Assembly (NCBI GenBank): GCA_020746835.1
Contig: JAGPNK010000001.1
Location: 1 to 64,000 of the forward strand
Origin: Stachybotrys elegans
Taxonomy: Eukaryota > Ascomycota > Sordariomycetes > Hypocreales > Stachybotryaceae
Length of the DNA: 64,000 nucleotides
Direction: 5' to 3'
A model generated the notes under the pieces. That model was given only the letters and a program-made list of their open reading frames with translations, searched no databases and was not told where the DNA came from. Positions 46,177-55,024 of this stretch are shown one piece after another (positions within the stretch are counted from its first letter, which is position 1; the number at the start of each line of letters is the position of its first letter). A program made the translations under genes and the position numbers.

Positions 46177-48422
46177 ATGTACGACAAGGTTGTGTCCCTG
46201 GGCTCGCGCCTGCACTACCCCATCACCGTCACGCGCCTCCTCAAGAAGCCCGGCGACTCGATAAAGAAGCAGGAGACGATTGTAGAGTACAAGTTCACCT
46301 GGCGGCGCCAGCTCGACGATGACCAGTGGACCGATGAAACAACCTACACCGAGTACGAGAGCCCGGCCGAGGGCGTCCTCAAAGAATGGCGCATCCGTGA
46401 GGGCATGGTCATCAATGCCGACATGCCCTGCATGACGGTCGAGGAGGCCTGCGGCCACGAGGTCCAGATCCAGGGCATGTGCACCATCTGCGGCGCCGAC
46501 ATGACCGAGACCAACTGGGCCAGCGAGGAGAGGGATACCGACCGCGCCATGATCAACATGACCCACGACCAGACCGGCCTCATGGTCAGCGCCAGCGTCG
46601 CCCAAAAGGCCGAGCACGAGACGCAGCGCCGCCTCCTCCGCCAGCGCAAGCTGAGCCTGGTGGTCGACCTCGACCAGACCATCATCCATGCCTGCATAGA
46701 GCCCACAATCGGCGAGTGGCAGAGGGACCCCAACAACCCTAACCACGCCGCCGTCAAGGACGTCAGGAGCTTCCAGCTCGACGACGGCCCCAAGGGCTTT
46801 GGCGCAAACGGATGCACCTACTACATCAAGCTGCGTCCCGGGCTGGCCGACTTCCTCGACGAGGTGTCCCGCATGTACGAGCTGCACGTGTACACCATGG
46901 GCACACGAGCTTACGCCCAAGCCATTGCCAGCATTGTCGACCCGGAGAAGAAGCTCTTTGGAAATCGCGTCATCAGCCGAGACGAGAACGGCAGCATCAC
47001 TGCCAAGTCCCTCCAGCGCCTCTTCCCTGTCAGCACCGACATGGTAGTCATCATTGACGACAGAGCCGACGTCTGGCCATATAACCGGCCCAACCTGATC
47101 AAGGTGGTCCCGTACGACTTCTTCAAGGGCATTGGCGATATCAATTCGAGCTTTCTGCCCAAGCGCCAGGACCTCGTACCCTTGCCCAAGCCAACCAACG
47201 GGGCGACTCCCGTCGCCGATGCAACTGCAGCAACCCCCCCGAACCCGTCGAGGCAGCCCGAACGTTGACGGCGGACGAAGAGGCCAGCCTGAAGATCCAA
47301 GCAAAAGAGCAAGAGAAGACGCTCGAAAAGCAATTGACGGATAGGCCCCTTCTCCACCTGCAGGAGGAGCTTGACAAGGAGGGCGACCAGGTCCCCGAGA
47401 ATGCCAGCGTGGGCCAAGCATTGCCAATCCACACCAGACAGCACGTCCTCAACGACGAGGACGAGGAGCTGATTGCCCTACAAGATCACCTCACCGACCT
47501 TCACACAGCCTTTTACGAGCTATACGACCGAAGGCGCATGGATCGTAAGCGCGCAGAACCCACACGGGCGCCTGGTAGTACCGAGCGGAGAAAATCGTCG
47601 GTCGATGACGGTGTTGACCTGTCCATGGTGCCCGACGTAGGCGATATTCTGGATGAACTCAAGTCCAATGTCCTATCAGGGCTGGTCATTGTCTTGTCTG
47701 GACTGGTGCCCTTGGGCGTCAGGGTGGAGGAATCCGAGATTGGCCTCCAGGCTCTGACGTTTGGCGCACAGGTGCTGGACAGCGTCTCCAAACGCGTCAC
47801 CCACCTCGTCGTCTCCACGGCGCGGCCCCGAACCAAGAAGGTCCAGCAGGCGGCCAAGATACCCAGCATTAAAATCGTCAACCAGAATTGGCTGCTGGAT
47901 TGCCTGAGCCAATGGCGACGACTGGACGAACGACCATATTACCTGGAGATCCTCGACGTCGACCGCGGACGCTCTGCGGATGTCACAGAGGTGGTGTCCG
48001 AGGATGATGACGCCGAGGCCGAGGCCAGAGAGCTCAAGGATTTCGACTGGGACACGGCAGACAAGGATCTGCAGGAGATTCTTGGTCTGGACGATGAAGA
48101 CATGGACGGTGACGAGTCTGAGGCAGACACCATGGGCTTCACGGCCTCGGAGAGCGGCGACGAAGAACCATCCCAGGGCTTGAAGCGCAAAGCACCCGCC
48201 ACGGACGAAGAGGACTCGGAGCCCGAGAGCGCCCTCGCCAAGAAGCAGCGCGTCGCCCGATCCCGAGGGGCCTCATCACTGCGCGAAGTCCTGACGCCCA
48301 ACGGCGACACGCAGTCGCAGGATGAGGCGGGCGGGCCAACGAATTACGACAACAACGACGACTTTGACGAGGACCAGCTGGAGCGCGACCTCCTGGCCGA
48401 GCTCGAGGCGGCGGGCGATTAA
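46177..48422 (+). CDS. fcp1: RNA polymerase II CTD phosphatase FCP1, with an apparent frameshift
   Basis: The gene is intronless and would code about 748 residues. The N-terminal part begins MYDKVVSLGSRLHYPITVTR. The phosphatase active site VVDLDQT (about residues 162-168) has the DxDxT nucleophile, and the FCPH domain continues to DMVVIIDDRADVWPYNRPNL. A BRCT domain lies at about 494-590 (VLSGLVIVLSGLVPLG to KIVNQNWLLDCLSQWRR), and the acidic C-terminus (NNDDFDEDQLERDLLAELEA) binds TFIIF. FCP1 removes Ser2 phosphate from the CTD to recycle polymerase II. The frame shifts by one base at a run of seven C (47234-47240), separating the phosphatase and BRCT parts. FCP1 is essential in yeasts, so a missing base in the assembly is the likelier reading. 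Confidence 0.9.
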
Positions 48423-48750
48423 TACCGGGGTAGCGATCTGTTTAAACTTGTATATAAAGGCCTTGGCGTAGAATGTTTGGGATTACCTCGCTTGATGCAC
48501 TTGACCTACTTTTAGGTATACCCTGATTGTATTGTTGTAGTAGCAGTTTGAACAATATCCATCACGTAGAATCGCACGTTTTAACATTTTAACAACAAGG
48601 GAATCGTGTTGGTCCTGTCGGAGAATACATGTACAAAGTCCAATCCCACCCTGCCTTCCACCTTCTATCTGGTCTATTTGCTCGGGTGGGGAGCGGCTGT
48701 GATGGATGGCCGGACGAACCTGGGACATGTCAGCGGGCGGCCAGGTCGGA

Positions 48751-49194
48751 TCACGAGGGGGCATACTTGTCGGTGTGGTAGACCTTGATGTTGTCGCCGA
48801 GGAGCTCCTTCTCGCGCTGCTGGTCGGCCCAGTAGCGGCGGACCTGGTCGCGGTCCTCTTCGGCCTGGAGCATGGGGATGAGGTGGATGCGCGCCCACAT
48901 CTTTTCGCGGGCGAGCTCGCTGCGGGAGTCAGTATTGGCTCGAGGGTCGCGGGTGGTTGGGACGTACTTGGCTTCGCGGATGCCGTGGAAGAGCTTGTAC
49001 CAGCCGTAGCCCATGATGGCGCCCATTCCGAGGAGGACGAGGCCGGGGCGGAAGCCTTTGGAGGGGAGGTTTCGCTGGTAGCCGTCAGTCAATTGGTCGA
49101 CGGACGTGTTGGGTGGTGCAGGAGGAGGACGAGGGCCGTCTACCTTGTACTGGACGGGGCCGTAGCCGGCCTTGGGGGGCATGTCCTGAGGCAT
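48751..49194 (-). CDS. NDUFA13: Complex I subunit NDUFA13 (GRIM-19, B16.6)
   Basis: Two exons (49194-48968 and 48919-48751) give 131 residues. The start MPQDMPPKAGYGPVQYK is characteristic. A single transmembrane helix follows (RPGLVLLGMGAIMGYGWYKL), then a charged helical tail with REANELAREKMWARIHLIP. The 48-base intron is in frame and has no stop, so an unspliced reading is open too; the GTACGT donor, TACTGAC branch and CGCAG acceptor plus the restored ANELAREKMW motif support splicing. It is an accessory subunit of the membrane-arm base of complex I in the inner mitochondrial membrane. Confidence 0.95.
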   Translation of the reverse strand: MPQDMPPKAGYGPVQYKVDGPRPPPAPPNTSVDQLTDGYQRNLPSKGFRPGLVLLGMGAIMGYGWYKLFHGIREAKYVPTTRDPRANTDSRSELAREKMWARIHLIPMLQAEEDRDQVRRYWADQQREKELLGDNIKVYHTDKYAPS

Positions 49195-49758
49195 GGTGGG
49201 CGAGGGAGGGGAGGGGCGTTCGATTGGATGGAGGGCCGCGGCGGCTGGCGTGAGGGAGCTGGACTGTTTGCTTCGTGATGTGTCGAGGTTGAGATGCGGT
49301 TGAGTGTTTTCCCAAAATGAGCCGGGATTACGTAATGCAGATCCCTTCCTGCACAGTACCTACTACTAACTGCCACATAGGTACTTAGGTAGTATCTAGT
49401 AACAGCAAATCTGGTCAATTCATCTTTAAAATTCCATTCAATTTATGACGGAATATATGTTGCGATATTCATTTTGCCGAGGTGGAAATTTGTCAATTGG
49501 AGGTTCTTGTCGTGAGATGTGAATTTGCCCGTGACGTTGATTTTGCTCTAAGTGGGTGCCAAAATCGGAATTAAAAGACATGGCAATCAAGCACACATTA
49601 AGCCCACTCAGCCTCTGAATTTCCATCATCATCGTGTAAGGTGAGGCGCTTCTCTTGATCATTCGCGACGCCTCCGAGAAGTTTCTGGACTTATTATCAG
49701 CCACATATTTGACTGTTATCCGCTATCATCAAGTGCCCATGTGGTGACCAATAGCCCA
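49195..49758. other. Intergenic region
   Basis: About 560 bases: the NDUFA13 promoter side, with repeated GTACCTA/TAGGTA words near 49355-49395, and then an AT-rich part holding the 3' end of the Tse2-like minus-strand gene. No gene is visible. Confidence 0.45.
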
Positions 49759-50486
49759 TTATTTGGCCATCCATACAGGATCGGCATCATCCGGAATCGC
49801 ATCTGTGAAGGGGTGGGCATCCAGCCAGCTTTCTACAGTCTCCTTTCGAGCGTGCTTGTTGTAAAATTCGTCCAGAGATTGGTTCAATTCTAGACATGTC
49901 AATAACCACTTTCGAAACAACCGCCGCTCTTACCTTTGAGAGGGATGCCGCGGGATGGTTGTAGAGAGAACTTGGCAATATATTCGTTGAGAAGAATTAG
50001 ATGTTGAGGGATGGGCGTCCCTGCCAGGTGTTAGCGTGGGGCATTGACGATCGATTAAACACGCCTTTTGGTATTGTGTAGATGAAGGGTGTGCCCACTT
50101 GTTTGCCTTCCTCTTTGTGGTCGAGATTCTCATCGGAATATGTCCGCACAAGCTCCTGCATGAAGAATGTGTTGGGATACATGACAGCTCCGTTGGAAAC
50201 TACATCACATTAGCATCAGCATCCAAGCTCTTTGATAATGACTGCGCCGACCTGATGATCCCTTGATGGCGGGATAGACTATCCCAAGCTTGTCCAAGAC
50301 GACGGCTTCATCGTGTAAATCGTCTGGGCGACTATCGATTTCGGCGTGATCAAATAGGCTCGAGGTGGGGCGCGGAGAATAATAGTGGAGAGTGCACGGA
50401 AACGAGGAATAAATCGCCTTTGCAGAGAATCGCCGAACAGCGATCAGGCGTATTGGGAGCCGGAAACGCGACGTTGGCAGAATCAT
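49759..50486 (-). CDS. Tse2-like putative ADP-ribosyltransferase, paralogue A
   Basis: Four exons (50486-50252, 50199-50065, 50020-49934, 49889-49759) give 195 residues with a strong start (ccaccATGA). The N-terminus is basic and hydroxylated (RFRLPIRLIAVRRFSAKA), like a mitochondrial presequence. The core has NGAVMYPNTFF, FIYTIPKGTPIPQHLILLNE, KFSLQPSRGIPLKELNQSL and a C-terminal ESWLDAHPF. This order resembles fungal members of the Tse2 family, named after a bacterial type VI secretion effector with an ADP-ribosyltransferase-like fold. I judge the family by motif memory, not by search. Intron 2 starts with GC instead of GT. Where paralogue B has LFRVNNG, this one has LHYYSPRP, so the N-terminal Arg may be missing. 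It is head-to-head with B. Confidence 0.6.
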
Positions 50487-50768
50487 GGTGGCAGGAGGAT
50501 GTTTGCTTCGAGGCATGGGGAAACACCATATAACTGTCGGAATAATATTTTGCCGCTTACAACGTCCCTGCCTTGCAATAAAGAGCTGACTCACTCAGCA
50601 GAAACAACCTTTACCGAAACCTTGATCGCCTGAGTCGGAGCAATTCTCATACGTTACAAACTTGCACGCCACCGAAGCCTCCTTGCAGCAGCTCTGCCTA
50701 ATTACGGTGGCTAGGAAACGTTGACATCGCTGCGCTACAAGATTACCAAGTGGCATATCTCACAAGAC
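50487..50768. promoter_or_regulatory. Divergent promoter of the Tse2-like pair
   Basis: Only 282 bases separate the two start codons, so the paralogues share a promoter and are likely co-expressed. GCCTTACAACG-like and repeated TTGCA words are present, but no clear symmetrical operator could be identified. Confidence 0.45.
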
Positions 50769-51437
50769 ATGGCCAACCTCATTGCCGTTTTCAGGCAAAC
50801 CCCCAAGGAGCTTTTCAGAGTCAACAATGGCTGGCAGGTGTCATTACGCGCCTGGTCCCCCAGCAGACGAGTTTACGACATCGTGCCTGAAAATGGCCTC
50901 GTCAAGCCAAAGGCCCTCGACCTAGCAAGCTACAAGGGTTAGTTGGCGCCTCATTTCCCGCTGCGGTCGGGTGATGCCATCTGTCGATCCCTTCATGCCT
51001 GGCTTACGGGCTGTCTATGACCAGAGACTCGTAGCTAAAGACCCAATAGCTCCCAACGGGGCAAGCATGCGACCGAATTCGCTGTACCAGCAATCCCTTG
51101 TCTCCTGGCGACACCGGGGCAATGATGTGATGGTATATGCTGTTCCGAAAGGTAACTTGGACATGCTGAATTTGAAAGGTGCTGACCAGTACAGGCACCG
51201 ATCTTCCCGAAGACCTCCTTCTCGTACATGAACGCTCAGATCATTACTCTCTTCAACCAGCGATCCCAATGACTCTAGAGGGTAGGCTAGCTGTACACCA
51301 GAGGCATAACGATGGAGAAAGAACTAACATTTACAGCTTTGAATACAACCATAACACGATTCTTGTTGGACAACGCCCAGATATTCACGAGAGAGCAGTG
51401 GCTTCATGCATATCCCAAAGCCACGGATAACCTCTAA
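50769..51437 (+). CDS. Tse2-like putative ADP-ribosyltransferase, paralogue B
   Basis: Four exons (50769-50937, 51035-51151, 51195-51281, 51337-51437) give 157 residues. The core motifs match paralogue A in the same order: PNGASMRPNSLY, VMVYAVPKGTDLPEDLLLV, HYSLQPAIPMTLEALNTTI and EQWLHAYP. Introns 2 and 3 fall at the same codons and phase as in A, and exon 3 is 87 bases in both, which shows common descent. The first intron (97 bases) is the least certain; I chose the only TAG acceptor that keeps phase. There is no presequence, so a cytosolic location is expected, unlike A. An N-terminal LFRVNNG could supply the NAD-binding Arg of an ADP-ribosyltransferase. Enzymatic activity is not shown by sequence alone. 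Confidence 0.6.
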
Positions 51438-52379
51438 CGCCCACCTCGTTAAATGGCTGCCGCTCTACTCCTTTTTCCACTGCATACCTCCTTCACAATG
51501 GAGGGGAATGGCCCGTGTACAACAGTCGATAGACCAATGTCTCCACTATAGAACAGTATCGGTCATTGAACTTGAGTTCCTGAGGGTTGCGCATGATTAG
51601 CTGAGCCTGGAAAAGAGGCAGATTTGCCCAGCAAAAGACATTGTGCCACTGGAACCAAGCAAAAAACAAAAAACGTATTCCCAAGCGAGGGATGCAAAAA
51701 CATACAACAGCCGGTGTTCGCTGGTCGTCACCGACCCAACTACTAATCTGCCCCTTACCAGTTTGACTAGGGGGGAGCGGACGGGACCCCGTATTTTCTG
51801 GTAGGTATGGTCGTATGTGATAGAGTGGTGAGTTCTTTTTGATTATATTGAGCCGATTCCTTAGAGCTTCAACCATTGGACGTCGGCCGGGGAATAGATG
51901 TCGAACAAAGGCGATGGCTTCCAGTACTCAGCAAGGACCCGCTCTTTCTTTCTTTTTCTTTGGGACAAGCTCTTTAAAGGTAATGATGTGGATATCTAGT
52001 TATTGTGGTTTGAGATGTACGCTGATTCACTCTTTGGTTGATTACAGACAAGCGGGAAGCAGAAGCCAACAATCTGAATGGAATGCGTATGCTGTTAGCT
52101 TGACAATACATAATCGTGACAAAGAAATGAATATGATAATAAAGCAGAACCCTACTCGTACAGCAGAGAGAGGTCTAGTGGTCAGGACAAAGGGGATGGA
52201 AGTAGTCTTTGTCTACACTACGAAACAGCTCTGTGTCAATGCTGAGTACAGAGGATAGATTGGCTGAAAGAACGCTGATCATCAGACTGGATTGCAGAGA
52301 ATGGATATTTCTACTTAAGCAGCCACTTTCGAGACATATTTCCATTCCTACCCATCATTCCAGCGACACGACCGTCAAA
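51438..52379. other. AT-rich interval without a clear gene
   Basis: About 940 bases after the Tse2-like gene. Short open frames on both strands (for example 51493-51876 minus and 51839-52258 plus) have no recognisable product or coding bias. It may contain decayed coding sequence, but nothing could be assigned. Confidence 0.4.
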
Positions 52380-52961
52380 ATGAACTACGAAGTGCGGTCT
52401 CTCCGGAACGTGAGGGAGCTTCTGCAATGGGAGTATGAGGTAAACCCGGACTGGTGCCCAGAATTCCCAACTCTCCTGCCGCCACTCGATCCATGCACAT
52501 CTGTGCGGAGTTCCGCTTGGGAGTATGCTACGAACATGGACATGTTTTCCTGCCCGTTTGGCGGTAGTCTCGAATCCAAAATCCGCATCATGCAGGTATT
52601 CCACTGGACGTGGTTGGTGAGGGCAGTCATCCCTGATCCGAGCAAAGGCTTTGCGGGCTGGGAGAGATGCCACATCAGGGGCATGCTATCGTGGTACAAG
52701 TTGGTTTTTAGGCTTCACGAAGAACACCAAGACTGGAGAATGCTATTGCTCTCGTCGCCATGGTATTTCTGCAGGGAGTTTGACAGAATATGCACGTGGG
52801 GCGATGAGGAGGATTTCGTCGACTTGTGGCTCCATGTCGCCAACAGACGTCCATTGCGGTACATGCCGGGAGGACGTGTTTGTATGCCAATTGAACAGGA
52901 CAAGTACGTTGAGGAGTTGGATCCGGCCAGGGATGTGGTTAAGGCCGTGCTGGGCTCATGA
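52380..52961 (+). CDS. Hypothetical protein, 193 residues
   Basis: A single open frame from an AAAATG start. The product (MNYEVRSLRNVRELLQWEYE) is rich in Trp, Cys and Arg (PDWCPEFPTLLPP, FHWTWLVRAVIP, SPWYFCREFDRICTWGDEED). I do not recognise the family. There is no signal peptide or membrane helix. The frame is open upstream to 52209, but the sequence there has lower complexity and no ATG in good context. The spread of hydrophobic and charged residues suggests a folded globular protein. Its neighbours (Tse2-like pair and aldehyde dehydrogenase) give no functional clue. Confidence 0.55.
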   Translation: MNYEVRSLRNVRELLQWEYEVNPDWCPEFPTLLPPLDPCTSVRSSAWEYATNMDMFSCPFGGSLESKIRIMQVFHWTWLVRAVIPDPSKGFAGWERCHIRGMLSWYKLVFRLHEEHQDWRMLLLSSPWYFCREFDRICTWGDEEDFVDLWLHVANRRPLRYMPGGRVCMPIEQDKYVEELDPARDVVKAVLGS

Positions 52962-53016
52962 GGATAAAACCTTGCAACAGGTAGTATAAAACAATTATCA
53001 GGTTTTCATTCAGTAT

Positions 53017-54456
53017 TTACCGGGAAAGAATAACTTTGGGAACTAGAAACTCTCTGATGCCTGGAACACCATTCACAACGCCCCAACCACTCCCTTTGAC
53101 AGCTTGGCCGTACGACGTTGGGGGAATATCCGTCACCACAGTCGACCCGTTAATGTTGATAATAGTTCCGTCCATGCGACGCGCCAGCGAGATGGCATGC
53201 GCCCTGTCGCCGCTCCAGATGCATCCGTTCAGGCCGTATGAGCTGCTGTTGGCCACCTGCAAGGCCTCCTCCTCGTCACCGACAACAATGAGTGTGGCAA
53301 TTGGGCCAAACGACTCCTCGTCAAAGAGCTTGGCTTCTCTGGTGATATTGGTCAGGACGGTAGGTTGAAGGCCGCTCTCGGTGCGGTACGAATTGTCTCC
53401 GACAATCAATTTGGCTCCCTTGGCGACAGCATCTGCAACAGCATCGTGGGCTTTATCGGCAAAGGCCTTGGTGGCTGCTGAGCTAGGCATGGCAGCCCAT
53501 TTCATCGTCTCCTCCTCCAGGTATCGCGTAAACTCCTCGGCCACATCCTTGACAACGATGATGCGGTCCGTCGACATGCATATCTGGCCGTGATGGAGGT
53601 ACGCACCAAAAGCGCACGCCTGGGCCGCCGCTCGCAGATCGGCATCGCGGCAGATGATGGCCGGGCACTTGCCGCCGAGCTCCATGATGATGGGCTTGAG
53701 GTATTTGCCGCACAGCGCACCAATGACACTGCCGACGGCGGCGCTGCCGATAAACTCGACCTTGCGGATGCGGCGGTCGGCAATGATGGCTTCGGTGATG
53801 GCGGCGGCGTCTTCACGGCGCACGACAATCTGATTCAGCACACCTGCGGGTAGGCCTGCGTCGGCAAAGACCTGACACATGAGGCGGTACAGCGCTGGGC
53901 ACAGCTCCGAGGCCTTGAGCACGGTGGTGCAGCCTGCGGCGAGGGCACTTGCAATGCCGCGAGGCCCGAGATATGTAGGGCCGTTCCAGGGCGAGATGAG
54001 AAGCACAGGGCCGATGGCGTGTCTGGTAATCATGCTTGTAGCCGCACCCGGGTCAACATGCGGGAGATCACCAGCGCAGGCCGTTGTGATGAGGCAAGCC
54101 AGCTCCTTGACAGTCGCAGCACCGCCCTTTGCCATTTCGCGCCCAAAAGTAGGAGGCGAAGACGTCTCGAGGCTCTGCATGGCGTCAAGTTCCTCGGCGC
54201 GCTCGTGGAGCAGGTCGGCGGCCTTGAGGAGGATGTCGCGCCGCTGGGGCAGGGGCGAGAGGCTCCATGTCTCAAAGGCAGCGGCGGCGGCAGCGATTGC
54301 CGCTTCGGCATCCGCTAGGGTCGCGCTGGCGGCGTAATGAACCGTTTTGTTCTGCGCGGCATTGATGACGGGGATGAGGGTGGTGATGGGTTGGTCGGTG
54401 TTGTTGGTCCACAGGGGGACGACCGAGGTGTCGTTGTGAGCGATGAAGGGAGCCAT
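53017..54456 (-). CDS. Aldehyde dehydrogenase (salicylaldehyde/vanillin dehydrogenase-like)
   Basis: An intronless gene of 479 residues. The NAD-binding and active-site elements are complete: SPWNGPTYLGPR, KASELCP, FIGSAAVGSVIG, the general base Glu in MELGGK (about residue 257), the nucleophile Cys in GQICMSTDR (about residue 290) and the C-terminal ESFGPIATL. The arrangement fits the group of NAD(P)-dependent dehydrogenases acting on aromatic or salicyl aldehydes, including the GALH-type members of fungi. There is no targeting signal, so it is probably cytosolic. The 568-base region to the next gene is a divergent promoter shared with the ZZ-HET gene. Confidence 0.93.
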   Translation of the reverse strand: MAPFIAHNDTSVVPLWTNNTDQPITTLIPVINAAQNKTVHYAASATLADAEAAIAAAAAAFETWSLSPLPQRRDILLKAADLLHERAEELDAMQSLETSSPPTFGREMAKGGAATVKELACLITTACAGDLPHVDPGAATSMITRHAIGPVLLISPWNGPTYLGPRGIASALAAGCTTVLKASELCPALYRLMCQVFADAGLPAGVLNQIVVRREDAAAITEAIIADRRIRKVEFIGSAAVGSVIGALCGKYLKPIIMELGGKCPAIICRDADLRAAAQACAFGAYLHHGQICMSTDRIIVVKDVAEEFTRYLEEETMKWAAMPSSAATKAFADKAHDAVADAVAKGAKLIVGDNSYRTESGLQPTVLTNITREAKLFDEESFGPIATLIVVGDEEEALQVANSSSYGLNGCIWSGDRAHAISLARRMDGTIININGSTVVTDIPPTSYGQAVKGSGWGVVNGVPGIREFLVPKVILSR

Positions 54457-55024
54457 GATTGATGTGAGGAGTGCAATGGAATTGGCCTCATATTTATATT
54501 CGAGTCAACCGGCATCTTCGGATTCATTTCACATTGTTCACCCGTTTAGGAGACTGATGTGGTTTCAAGCGTCCAGTTTGTTTGCCATATTAGGAAAGGG
54601 AGCGCACCCAAGTCAGACTCGCATCAGGAATCGTCTTGGCATTCTTGCGCAATCGAGTCTCTGTCATTTGTGCTCTTCGCCTGGGCACTAAAGCGTTCCT
54701 AGATGTTTGCCGTTATCACAGCCGGCACGACCTCTTGTGGCTGGGTGTTGAGAGCAACATGAGGCAATGGGTGAGGGACAAGAAGTAGCGTGGTGCAAGT
54801 GGCTGATTCTTGATTTGAAATGCGACTTAATGATTGGTTATATGCTGCTTGAACGTTCTCTGTGTGCCTGCTGCCTAAATCCTACCAGTAACCCCCGGTC
54901 AGAACCGCCTTTGACTGTGATCTTCCCCCCTTATTCCTTTCGCTCTTTCATATGGATGGACTGCTAGACTTGAACCTTTATATTTCGTGGAAATATTACG
55001 GCCCTTTCGCCACCGGGGAAAAGA
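54457..55024. promoter_or_regulatory. Divergent promoter between aldehyde dehydrogenase and HET genes
   Basis: 568 bases between two outward-facing starts. The dehydrogenase side has a TATA-like atttatattcg at 54490-54500. The HET side has tttatatttcgtgg at 54977-54990, about 40 bases before its ATG. No gene inside. Confidence 0.45.

Noticed and set aside
47205..47250. 41-base intron that would repair FCP1 without invoking a missing base
   Set aside because: It restores phase, but the donor GTCGCC is poor, there is no branch site, and the size is below other introns here.
45880..47427. 515-codon minus-strand frame opposite FCP1
   Set aside because: Antisense shadow created by C-ending codons of the phosphatase region.
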